A DNA stretch of 64,000 nt, from the NCBI GenBank assembly GCA_015065665.1, contig SVPX01000001.1, forward strand, positions 1 through 64,000, in the 5' to 3' direction. Made by a program: the position numbers and the translations under genes. Positions 43,919-50,806 of this stretch are shown here, in pieces (the first letter of the stretch is position 1; every line of letters starts with the position of its first letter). Source of the stretch: Oscillospiraceae bacterium (GTDB taxonomy: Bacteria > Bacillota > Clostridia > Oscillospirales > Acutalibacteraceae). The notes under the pieces were generated by a model. That model ran no database searches. It worked only from the letters and a program-made list of their open reading frames with translations, and was not told where the DNA came from.

Positions 43919-44965
43919 TTAGTTGATTTTAAAACTATGAGCATTGTCAAAGTTTCTGTCATAATAAAATTCCAGAGTCTTTGCATCAAGGTTATATACA
44001 ATGCTCCATTGTGTGATGTTCTGATAAGAGACGTTTTTCATTGTATTCATCATATCTGATGTGTTTTTTATGCCTTTCTCCATAGTGAGCAGAGCGTCAA
44101 ATCTCTGGTGTGACATATCATTGCCAATTCCGTATTTTTCTCCTTGAGAAAGATAGTGGTTGGTAACAGCCTTGGTTTCAGTAACAACCATCTTGTTATC
44201 AATATATTCAACTACTACAGACTTGCCTTGCGCATCGCTGATTGCAAAGTGATGTGATGTTCCGATTGATGAGTGCATATCATATTTTTCAAGGAGTTTT
44301 ACAGCTTCGTCTACATCAGAAGCGTTATCAAGCATAAGCCTGATTGCGCTTGTTGTTGTGAGATCGGTTTTCTCAGTCTGCTGATTTGTTGTTACCTCAT
44401 CACCTGCCAGCAGGTCAGCAACGCACAGCCCCTTTTCGTTAATACCATCAAGAGGTACATAGGTTGCGGCGGTTGCCATATATTTGTCAGCAAAACTCTC
44501 AGGTGTGAAGCCCTCTCCGAATCCCAGAAAGTTCAGCCAGGTTGTAGAGTAGGATTCGTAGCCCTTGTCAGGGATGGTGTGGATTATCATTACATTTCCT
44601 GTTTCACCCTCCCAGTCAAAGTTTCTGCCCATTATAGTTCCTTCAGTTGTATCTTTTGTCAGAGCACTGCATCCGAAGTCAAGTGATACATCCTCCGTCT
44701 CAGGCTTCCACATTCCCTTTGACATAAAGGTGATAAGGTAGTCTGCAAGTTCATCTTCACTTTCAGCACCGCCCTGTGCAAGGAATTCCTCAAATCCGTA
44801 GTCGCCTTTGTATTCCATATAATACAATCCGTCTTCCAGTTTCTTTATTGAGGACGCTCCGTTTATTAAATCAGCAAAGGTGATATATCCCATAGCACCA
44901 ACGGAAATAATCAGAACGAGCAGAATTGAAATAATTATCAGTAATGTCCTCTTTAGTTTCTTCAT
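43919..44965 (-). CDS. Cholylglycine-hydrolase-like linear amide C-N hydrolase
   Basis: A 348-residue protein with an N-terminal membrane anchor or signal (TLLIIISILLVLIISVGAMG) followed by an Ntn-hydrolase domain. The likely nucleophile Cys is in LDFGCSALTKDT, and GRNFDWEG, LDGINEKGLCVAD and a later NDMSHQRFD fit the cholylglycine hydrolase/penicillin acylase family. Unlike bile salt hydrolases, the Cys is internal, so removal of an N-terminal prosegment is needed or the family is the C45-like variant. Substrate unknown. It is upstream of the small membrane gene. Confidence 0.75.
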   Translation of the reverse strand: MKKLKRTLLIIISILLVLIISVGAMGYITFADLINGASSIKKLEDGLYYMEYKGDYGFEEFLAQGGAESEDELADYLITFMSKGMWKPETEDVSLDFGCSALTKDTTEGTIMGRNFDWEGETGNVMIIHTIPDKGYESYSTTWLNFLGFGEGFTPESFADKYMATAATYVPLDGINEKGLCVADLLAGDEVTTNQQTEKTDLTTTSAIRLMLDNASDVDEAVKLLEKYDMHSSIGTSHHFAISDAQGKSVVVEYIDNKMVVTETKAVTNHYLSQGEKYGIGNDMSHQRFDALLTMEKGIKNTSDMMNTMKNVSYQNITQWSIVYNLDAKTLEFYYDRNFDNAHSFKIN

Positions 44966-45109
44966 AACATTTAACCTCGTGTTTCAGTATTGTCTTTCGA
45001 CTGTCTGTATTATATATCAAGGCGGTCAATATGTGTTCAAAAAATCCCTGAGTGGTAAAAAATGCCCCTTAAGTTGCAAAAAAACAGGTGTGAAATACAT
45101 ACTATCACA

Positions 45110-45138
45110 TTGAATTGTATTGGCTTTTATGCTATAAT
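45110..45138 (+). promoter_or_regulatory. Promoter for TIR-domain gene
   Basis: TTGAAT, a 17-nt spacer and TATAAT, ~20 nt before the start codon. Confidence 0.75.
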
Positions 45139-45159
45139 GCGTAAAAAGAGGGTGAGATA

Positions 45160-46026
45160 ATGGCAGTTTCAGTATTTATCAGTTATCGCCGTGACGGCGG
45201 AGATATAATGGCGCAGTTGCTTTATGAGCATCTGAAAATGCATGACCTTAATGTTTTTTATGATATTCATAGTCTGGGTACCTGCGAGTTCAATGTGAAA
45301 ATCAGTAACGCTATCCGTTCAGCCGATTGTATGGTGGTGTTGCTTTCAAAGGGGTGTCTTGACAGATGTTGTGATAATCCCAACGACTGGGTGCGTCAGG
45401 AGATTGCCTTGGCTTTTTCACTTGGCAAAGATGTTATCCCTGTGTTTATGAAGGATTTCAGATTTCCTGATAACCTGCCTGAGGATATTAAGAGAATCGT
45501 TCATTGTAATGGTATAATCATAGACAATATGACTCTCTTTGATGCTCGTGTAGAACATCTTGCAAAAATGTGTCGGGAGTCTGCCATCAAGCATGTTGAT
45601 AATAACGACTATACATATAAAACAGATGATGCCGCTTTAGAACTATTGGAGGAACGCAAGTTTCTGCTGGACAAAACCCGCTCGTGGCCTGTTATTGCAA
45701 CTCTGAGTTTTTTGCATTTTTTCTCTCTTTTTCTGTTAATGTATTCAATTGGTGCCGGTGATGCAGTAACCTTGGTCATATCCATAGCAGGCTCAATAGG
45801 TCTGATTATTCCTTTGTTCTTAAAGACAAAGAAATATATGGTCAAGTCAGGATTCCTTGCTTTCCTATTATCCTCATTATTATCCGCTGTTTGTTTTGTG
45901 GTTTCTTTGTTTATAATGTTCTTCACAACTTCAAAACGACACGCTGAACAAAAAGAGTACAAAAGAATCTGTATGGAAATCAAGGCTAAAAAGAAAGAGA
46001 TAAAAACAAAAAATAAGAAGAAATAA
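45160..46026 (+). CDS. TIR domain protein with C-terminal transmembrane segments
   Basis: A 288-residue protein. The N-terminal ~150 residues are a TIR domain: VSVFISYRRDGGDIMAQLLY, VFYDIHSLGTCEFN, DCMVVLLSKGCLDR and the NDWVRQEIALAF helix, whose Glu is the expected NADase residue. Residues ~180-265 hold three to four hydrophobic helices, ending in a very basic tail rich in Lys. Bacterial TIR proteins act as NAD-degrading immune effectors or signal producers; here the membrane region suggests membrane targeting. It is a single gene with its own promoter and no visible partner (such as ThsA). A terminator-like hairpin follows. Confidence 0.8.
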   Translation: MAVSVFISYRRDGGDIMAQLLYEHLKMHDLNVFYDIHSLGTCEFNVKISNAIRSADCMVVLLSKGCLDRCCDNPNDWVRQEIALAFSLGKDVIPVFMKDFRFPDNLPEDIKRIVHCNGIIIDNMTLFDARVEHLAKMCRESAIKHVDNNDYTYKTDDAALELLEERKFLLDKTRSWPVIATLSFLHFFSLFLLMYSIGAGDAVTLVISIAGSIGLIIPLFLKTKKYMVKSGFLAFLLSSLLSAVCFVVSLFIMFFTTSKRHAEQKEYKRICMEIKAKKKEIKTKNKKK

Positions 46027-46383
46027 AAAAAGCACTCGTAAAGAGTGCTTTTTTATATGGAGCGGATGATGTGCCGAAGATGGAGAAGTTAACATCATCT
46101 CGTCATATGGGGCGTGTGATGAATCCGAAGTATCATCATCGCCACGGGCTAAAAATGCTCCACAGGAGCATTTTCTTAACGCCCTTTCATTCCCATCATT
46201 AAAATAAAAAAAGCACTCGTAAAGAGTGCTTTTTTATATGGAGCGGATGATGTGCCGAAGATGGAGAAGTTGGCATCATCTCGTCATATGGGATGTGAGG
46301 TGAATCCGAAGTATCATCATCGCCACGGGCTAAAAATGCTCCACAGGAGCATTTTCTTAACGCCCTTTCGATTCCCATCATTA
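46021..46383. repeat. Two 181-bp tandem repeats containing tRNA-Gly end sequences
   Basis: Two near-identical units (~181 bp each) run up to the tRNA-Gly gene. Each contains a bidirectional terminator (GCACTC GTAAA GAGTGC with A and T tracts), then TGGAGCGGATGATG, identical to the complement of the tRNA-Gly 3' end including CCA, then a hairpin AAAATGCTCC..GGAGCATTTT and, near its end, ATTCCCATCAT in the sense direction. The tRNA-end copies lie at 46058 and 46239, exactly one period before the real one at 46420. The first unit also serves as terminator for the TIR gene. Confidence 0.85.
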
Positions 46384-46390
46384 AAATAAA

Positions 46391-46416
46391 AAAGCACCTC
46401 CGATGAGGTGCTTCTT
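46391..46416 (-). terminator. Terminator downstream of tRNA-Gly
   Basis: AAAGCACCTC CGAT GAGGTGCTT. On the minus strand it lies just 3' of the tRNA and is followed by T6. It is the third copy of the repeat's terminator position, with a different stem sequence. Confidence 0.75.
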
Positions 46417-46419
46417 GTT

Positions 46420-46493
46420 TGGAGCGGATGATGGGAATCGAACCCACACGATCAGCTTGGAAGGCTGAAGTTCTACCACTAAACTACATCCGC
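46420..46493 (-). tRNA. tRNA-Gly (anticodon TCC)
   Basis: On the minus strand: 7-bp acceptor stem GCGGATG with CATCCGC, D-loop TAGTTTAGTGGTAGAA, anticodon loop CTTCCAA (TCC), T-loop TTCGATT and encoded CCA. A complete cloverleaf of 74 nt. Confidence 0.97.
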
Positions 46494-46562
46494 ATATTTG
46501 CAACGGTAGATATTATATCATACCTACCATTGCTTTGTCAATTGTAAAATCAAAAATAGTTC

Positions 46563-46967
46563 TTACTGAGGCTTTTTGCCTTCAATACGATAAATATCCT
46601 GATCGTCAATATTGATGTTGGGCAGGATAATAGGTTTGATACCTGCGTTTGCGGTGATAGTAGTTACCAGAGCACGGGCGTGGGGATAGAGGAGCTTGAA
46701 GCTCTCTGTATGTATCAGCTCACGCTTTGCAGCAGGGTCATAGGCAAAAATACCAACAAGCACAACTTTTACATTCAGTTTGCTGTTGTCGCCTGTGTCA
46801 CCAACTTCAACTTCAAGTTCACCTCTGCAAACAGTGGTGCTGCTGTCATTGGGATACTTTACATTGTAGGAAAACTTATTTCCGATTTTAATCTGAACAT
46901 TAGGATCAAGTCTGTTTACAAATGTAATGTCAGATACAGTATATGCTTTAAGTTCACAACATGCCAT
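46563..46967 (-). CDS. SecB-like protein
   Basis: A 134-residue protein. The C-terminal part reads KLLYPHARALVTTITANAG followed by IKPIILPNINIDD, very like the conserved end of SecB chaperones (LFPYAR...GG/AGFPPLLL.P.NFD). The N-terminal β-strands (ITFVNRLDPNVQIKIGNKFS) also fit the SecB fold. Classical SecB is a proteobacterial export chaperone; monoderm Firmicutes usually lack it, and SecB-like proteins there may act on other clients or toxin-antitoxin pairs. No toxin gene is adjacent. SD AAGGAG. A TATAAT box on the minus strand lies at 47008-47013. Confidence 0.72.
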   Translation of the reverse strand: MACCELKAYTVSDITFVNRLDPNVQIKIGNKFSYNVKYPNDSSTTVCRGELEVEVGDTGDNSKLNVKVVLVGIFAYDPAAKRELIHTESFKLLYPHARALVTTITANAGIKPIILPNINIDDQDIYRIEGKKPQ

Positions 46968-47092
46968 AATTAAAACTCCTTATACTATGTATATGTAGAT
47001 ACTATGAATTATACCACAATCTTCTGAAAAAGCAAGTTGACAATATAAAGTGGAAAAATTTTATTTTATTGCAAAAAATTATGAAATAAATC

Positions 47093-47121
47093 TTGATTTA
47101 TGTTATCTTATAGTTTATAAT
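47093..47121 (+). promoter_or_regulatory. Promoter for dockerin/CBM gene
   Basis: TTGATT, a 17-nt spacer and TATAAT, ~50 nt before the start codon. Confidence 0.8.
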
Positions 47122-47170
47122 AAAAAAATGTAGCGCAAAGCTGCTAAATTTAATATAGGAGATGATACTA

Positions 47171-48340
47171 ATGAGAACAGAACTCCGCAAAATCCTTGCA
47201 GTAGTTATGGTCCTCGCACTGGCAGTATCTATGTTTGCTATGAGCGTAAGCGCAACAACAAACGATCTTACTGCTGGCGACTTCATCGTTGCAACTCCCG
47301 ACGAGACAACACCTGATGAAGTAACAACACCCGACGAGCCCGTTGCAACACCTGATGTACTTATCTATGGTGATGTAAACCTCAACGGCGAAGTAACAAT
47401 CAGCGACGCAACAGAAATCCAGAAGGCAGTTGCAGCTCTTATTGAGCTTTCTGATCTTCAGGCTATGCTTGCAGATGTAGATGCTGACAGCGAAGTTACA
47501 ATCAAGGACGCAACAGAGATCCAGAAGTACATTGCACTTCTTCCTGTTGATGGTCTTACAGGCGTAATTGTTGGCAACGAGCCCACAGTAGACGAGAAGC
47601 CTGTTGTAACACCTGACGAGCCCGTTGTAACACCCGATGAGCCTGTAGTTACACCTGACGAGCCTGTTGTAACACCCGATGAGCCCGTTGTAACACCTGA
47701 CGAGCCTGTTGTTACACCTGACGAGCCCGTTGTTGTAGAGAAGGTTCTTATCACTTTCTACACAGCTAAGACTGGCTGGGTTAAGGATGCTGACGCATAC
47801 GTTCTTCTTATTGACACAGACACAAACGAAGTTTATGAGACAATCTTTGATGGTGAGAACTCCTGGACAGCAGAGGTTCCCGAGACAGTTGTAAACATTC
47901 GTTTTGACAGATGCGACCCCAATACTGGTGATGTTTGGAACTCCTGGACAGCTGCAGATCGTGGCGAGGCTAAAACATTCCAGACAGATGGCGACTTCGG
48001 CGTATGGAACGATGAGATCGCTGAGACATCTGAGGTTACAATCTACTTCGATAACTCTGTTACAAAGTGGGATTATGTTGCTTTCTATCAGTGGAGCGAC
48101 AGCTCTTTCGCACAGTACACAGTTATGACTCAGATTGAGGATACAGATATCTGGACACTCACAATTAACTCCAACATCACAACTGGTCTCTTCAAGGGTT
48201 CAGAGGTTGGAAAATGGGAGCCTATTCTCCAGACAGCTAACATCACAGTTGATACAGCTGCTAACGGCAACAACATTCTCTTCACAGTATTTGCTGGTGC
48301 AGAGATGTGGGAGACAACAGCTGCTCCTTACGAGGGTTAA
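47171..48340 (+). CDS. Secreted protein: dockerin, TPDEP-repeat linker, starch-binding modules
   Basis: A 389-residue protein. Signal peptide at residues 1-30 (LRKILAVVMVLALAVSMFAM..SVSA). A dockerin-like module occupies ~residues 60-135 (GDVNLNGEVTISDATEIQKA and DVDADSEVTIKDATEIQKY), placed N-terminally rather than at the usual C-terminus. Six 7-residue PVVTPDE repeats form a rigid acidic linker. The rest contains two β-domains (VLITFYTAKTGWVKDADAYV; VTIYFDNSVTKWDYVAFYQW) that resemble CBM26/starch modules. No catalytic domain. The start ATG at 47171 is behind AGGAG. Probably a surface-exposed starch-binding component. Confidence 0.8.
   Translation: MRTELRKILAVVMVLALAVSMFAMSVSATTNDLTAGDFIVATPDETTPDEVTTPDEPVATPDVLIYGDVNLNGEVTISDATEIQKAVAALIELSDLQAMLADVDADSEVTIKDATEIQKYIALLPVDGLTGVIVGNEPTVDEKPVVTPDEPVVTPDEPVVTPDEPVVTPDEPVVTPDEPVVTPDEPVVVEKVLITFYTAKTGWVKDADAYVLLIDTDTNEVYETIFDGENSWTAEVPETVVNIRFDRCDPNTGDVWNSWTAADRGEAKTFQTDGDFGVWNDEIAETSEVTIYFDNSVTKWDYVAFYQWSDSSFAQYTVMTQIEDTDIWTLTINSNITTGLFKGSEVGKWEPILQTANITVDTAANGNNILFTVFAGAEMWETTAAPYEG
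47600..47725 (+). repeat. Six in-frame 21-bp repeats encoding PVVTPDE
   Basis: Units follow CCTGTTGTAACACCTGACGAG with synonymous differences (CCC/CCT, GAC/GAT, GTA/GTT), so amino-acid sequence is conserved more than DNA. Confidence 0.9.
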
Positions 48341-48366
48341 TTTGATTTAAATTAATCTACATAATT

Positions 48367-48406
48367 ACAGCCGAAGAGTTTTATTTATTCTTCGGCTGTT
48401 TTTATA
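48367..48406 (+). terminator. Terminator after dockerin/CBM gene
   Basis: ACAGCCGAAGA and TCTTCGGCTGT arms then T5. Confidence 0.9.
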
Positions 48407-48413
48407 TTTAAGG

Positions 48414-48442
48414 TTGCATTTTTGTTTTTGTTGTGGTAAAAT
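48414..48442 (+). promoter_or_regulatory. Promoter for tRNA-Gln
   Basis: TTGCAT, a 17-nt spacer and TAAAAT, ~26 nt before the mature tRNA. Confidence 0.7.
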
Positions 48443-48467
48443 ACAAAGGCTGTACAAAACATAATAT

Positions 48468-48543
48468 TGGGCTGTAGCCAAGCGGTAAGGCAACGGACTT
48501 TGACTCCGTCATCCCGTGGGTTCGAATCCCGCCAGCCCAGCCA
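48468..48543 (+). tRNA. tRNA-Gln (anticodon TTG)
   Basis: Acceptor stem TGGGCTG with CAGCCCA, D-arm GCCAAGCGGTAAGGC, anticodon loop ACTTTGACT with TTG, T-loop TTCGAATCC, encoded CCA. A complete 76-nt cloverleaf. Confidence 0.97.
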
Positions 48544-48575
48544 AAAATCGACAGGTTTCGACCTGTCGATTTTTT
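48543..48575 (+). terminator. Terminator after tRNA-Gln
   Basis: A 14-bp stem with TTCG tetraloop (AAAAATCGACAGGT with its complement) and T6; it starts at the tRNA CCA. Confidence 0.9.
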
Positions 48576-48577
48576 AT

Positions 48578-48744
48578 CCATTGCGAAAGCAATGGTATAT
48601 CATCGCCGTAAGGCGCATATCATCACGCGTAGCGTGTATCTCATCAGCCATAGGCTGTATTGCTTTTGCAATGATGATATACAATTCCTACGGAATTGAT
48701 GATATGCAAGACTCCGTCTTGATGATATACACGGCTTCGCCGTG
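48578..48744. repeat. Array of eight short hairpins with mirror-image spacers
   Basis: Eight perfect stem-loops (4-7-bp stems, 3-4-nt loops) at 48578-48595, 48604-48615, 48624-48636, 48645-48657, 48659-48672, 48682-48698, 48707-48721 and 48730-48744. In the left half they are joined by spacers of the form ATATCATC; in the right half by GATGATAT, the reverse complement. Left-half loops read GTA/GTA/ATA and right-half TAC/TCC/TTC. Stem sequences differ while spacers are conserved. No ORF is seen. Confidence 0.85.
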
Positions 48745-48850
48745 ATTGGTTTCAAATTCATACGCAAAAGGCAATTATATCCTTATGTAGCTTATAGCCG
48801 GAAGTCGGCAAGTTTCCTGAGAAACTTGTCGATTTTGTTTGTCAAACGAA
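48745..48850. other. Gene-free stretch between hairpin array and IS200
   Basis: Contains AAGTTTCC TGA GGAAACTT-type palindromic bases near 48811-48830 and a tract ending at TTTGTTTGTCAAAC. No gene is recognised. Confidence 0.4.
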
Positions 48851-49523
48851 AACCCCCGATTGTATCGGGGGTTCAAAAAAGCTTTAGCGGTAAATAAAAA
48901 TAGCTCCTTCTGATATAATGAAAGTGCGGTCTGGCAACTGCACAACAAAAAACAGAAGGAGGTCATCAAATGAATGACAATAACAGTTTAGCACACACCA
49001 GTTGGAATTGCAAATATCACATAGTTTTTGCACCCAAGTATAGAAGGAAAGTGTTTTACGGACAGAATAGGGCGGAGATAGGAAAAATACTAAGAGAACT
49101 ATGCGACTGGAAAGGTGTACATATAGTAGAGGCAGAGGTGTGTCCTGATCATATACACATGTTAGTAGAGATACCACCTAAGATGAGTGTGTCAGGGTTT
49201 ATGGGGTTTCTCAAAGGAAAGAGTAGTATAATAATACATCAAAGGCATGGAAACTTAAAATATAGATATGGAAACAGGTCGTTTTGGTGCAGAGGATATT
49301 ATGTAGATACGGCAGGTAAAAACACAAAAAGAATAGCCGAATACATAAAGAATCAGCTTAAAGAAGACCAACTCCACGACCAAATGACAATCGGAGGTTG
49401 GGAAGACCCGTTCACGGGTAGTAAGTAACAATCGCAAGTGTCAGACCGAAAAATGCGCCTTGGGGCGCTGCTTATAACAGAGCCTTTCAGGCGCATCTGA
49501 AATACCACCGGCTTAGCCGGTGG
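48851..49523 (+). mobile_element. IS200/IS605-family insertion sequence (TnpA only)
   Basis: The element is delimited approximately by a left hairpin (AACCCCCGAT TGT ATCGGGGGTT, 48851-48873) and a right hairpin (CCACCGGC TTA GCCGGTGG, 49505-49523), the imperfect-end arrangement of IS200. It carries one tnpA and no tnpB. CTCCTTCTG at 48904-48912 is complementary to CAGAAGGAG (the tnpA Shine-Dalgarno, 48953-48961). Exact boundaries are inference. Confidence 0.8.
48970..49428 (+). CDS. tnpA: IS200/IS605 transposase TnpA
   Basis: A 152-residue HUH single-strand transposase that excises and inserts at hairpin ends through a tyrosine nucleophile. Seen: HTSWNCKYHIVFAPKYRRK, the HUH motif in CPDHIHMLVEIPPK, and FWCRGYYVDTAGKN near the catalytic Tyr. 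The length is the norm for IS200-type TnpA, and the frame is intact, so the element may be active. SD AGAAGGAGG is unusually strong, but can be sequestered (see the element entry). -10 TATAAT at 48914-48919. Confidence 0.95.
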   Translation: MNDNNSLAHTSWNCKYHIVFAPKYRRKVFYGQNRAEIGKILRELCDWKGVHIVEAEVCPDHIHMLVEIPPKMSVSGFMGFLKGKSSIIIHQRHGNLKYRYGNRSFWCRGYYVDTAGKNTKRIAEYIKNQLKEDQLHDQMTIGGWEDPFTGSK

Positions 49524-49637
49524 ATTTTTATTGTGTATAGACAGAAACTTATGTGTGTGATATTATATATTTTGAGATTTTGGTGGCAAGGAGTCAGATT
49601 GTGCAGGTTTCCTTGCTATAAAAAAGAGATGGTTTAT

Positions 49638-50228
49638 ATGAAGATACTATATTGCGATGATAATCTTATAGTGTGCGAAAAACCTGTGGGGGCAGATAGC
49701 GAAAAGCAGTTCCCGCAGATGATAAAAGATGAAACAGGCAAAGAGCCGTATACAGTACACAGACTTGATATGAATGTAGGCGGAGTTATGGTGTATGCCC
49801 TGAATAAACGGACAGCGGCGGAACTTTCAAAAGCTATAGAGCAGGGAACAATGATTAAAGAATATATTGCCTGTGTCCACGGACTGGTGCCTGAGAGCGG
49901 AGTTCTTGAGGATTACCTGTTCAAAGATTCGCGAAAGAACAAAGTTTTTGTGGTGAAAAAATTACGTAAAGGTGTTAAAGCGGCAAAACTTGAGTATACA
50001 AGGCTTAATGATGCCGATCCGTCCTTTGTTCGCATAAGACTACATACAGGAAGAAGCCATCAGATAAGAGTTCAGTTTTCCAGCCGCGGGTATCCTCTTG
50101 TGGGGGACCATAAGTACGGTTCTCGGAGTGAGCTGGAGAATCCCTTGCTTTATTCCTGCAAACTCACATTTCCGTATAAGGGAGAGGTCTGTTCTTTCGA
50201 GGCTTTTCCCCTTTGGTTGAGTCTTTAG
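49638..50228 (+). CDS. RluA-family RNA pseudouridine synthase
   Basis: A 196-residue enzyme, short for the family. The catalytic Asp lies in YTVHRLDMNVGGVMVYA; further blocks are KEYIACVHG, IRLHTGRSHQIRVQFSSRG and GDHKYG. The N-terminal S4 domain of RluC/D types is absent, as in RluA/YpuL-like short members. The RNA target is unknown. The start is taken as ATG 49638 behind AGAGATGG; an alternative ATG at 49629 is possible. A wide gap follows. Confidence 0.92.
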   Translation: MKILYCDDNLIVCEKPVGADSEKQFPQMIKDETGKEPYTVHRLDMNVGGVMVYALNKRTAAELSKAIEQGTMIKEYIACVHGLVPESGVLEDYLFKDSRKNKVFVVKKLRKGVKAAKLEYTRLNDADPSFVRIRLHTGRSHQIRVQFSSRGYPLVGDHKYGSRSELENPLLYSCKLTFPYKGEVCSFEAFPLWLSL

Positions 50229-50352
50229 TTTTTATAAAACATAATCCTTCGAAGAGTTTATCTGTTTTATATTTGTGTGGGATTTGGTTGATGCTATAGA
50301 GCCTGATTTGTCAGAAAATGGCTTGTGTATGAGGTTTCTAAGGATTGCTTCG

Positions 50353-50381
50353 TTGACAGTTTTGTGCTTGTATGATATAAT
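50353..50381 (+). promoter_or_regulatory. Consensus promoter for first PqqD gene
   Basis: TTGACA, a 17-nt spacer and TATAAT, ~60 nt before the start codon. Confidence 0.85.
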
Positions 50382-50441
50382 TCATAAATATATTTTGCTC
50401 AAGCTGTTTGAGGTTCTTCGCTATAAAGAGAGGTCAGAGTT

Positions 50442-50702
50442 ATGATTATAAAAAAACAACTTATAAAACGTCAGGTTGCAGGTGATTTTTTTCTGGTCCC
50501 TGTGGGTAAGACTGTGTATGATAACAATGGTATTTTTGTTCTTACAACTGTAGGGGCGTTTATCTGGGATTTACTGCCCGAAGCAGAAGATGAAGAGTAT
50601 ATTCTTGATAGAATCACACAGGAATACGATGTGGATAGAGAAACTGCAAAAAGAGACCTGGATAACTTTCTGCAGAAACTACGAGATATGGATATAATTT
50701 GA
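50442..50702 (+). CDS. PqqD family protein (RRE-like), orphan
   Basis: An 86-residue protein with a PqqD-type fold: three N-terminal β-strands (QLIKRQVAGDFFLVPVGKT) then helices (TTVGAFIWDLLPEAEDEEY and VDRETAKRDLDNFLQKLRDM). PqqD domains bind leader peptides of ribosomally made natural products or similar clients. No modifying enzyme or precursor lies next to this copy; it is a single-gene unit with its own consensus promoter and terminator. SD AGAGAGG. A second PqqD of the same length occurs 2.4 kb away. Confidence 0.8.
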   Translation: MIIKKQLIKRQVAGDFFLVPVGKTVYDNNGIFVLTTVGAFIWDLLPEAEDEEYILDRITQEYDVDRETAKRDLDNFLQKLRDMDII

Positions 50703-50729
50703 ATAAATAAAACTATAACTATAAATAAA

Positions 50730-50775
50730 AAAAGCTGATGTTCTGGATTTTACAGAACATCAGCTTTTGCTTTTG
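50730..50775. terminator. Bidirectional terminator between PqqD and amylase genes
   Basis: AAAAGCTGATGTTCTG and CAGAACATCAGCTTTT arms around GATTTTA, then a T-rich tail. Confidence 0.88.
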
Positions 50776-50806
50776 CGTAAAACGTGGTTTGTTGTTACAC
50801 TATGGC

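Noticed and set aside
44966-46026. TIR gene as part of a Thoeris system
   Set aside because: No ThsA-type (SIR2 or SLOG/Macro) partner is next to it on either side within the window.
46199-46447. Minus-strand open frame across the tRNA-Gly-linked repeat
   Set aside because: It reads through a tRNA gene and terminator hairpins, lacks an SD, and its codons come from the repeat. Typical spurious frame.
48578-48744. Hairpin array as a possible CRISPR
   Set aside because: The conserved part is the ~8-nt spacer motif and the variable part is a hairpin; no 24-36-nt constant repeat, no cas gene, and the orientation flips at the centre.
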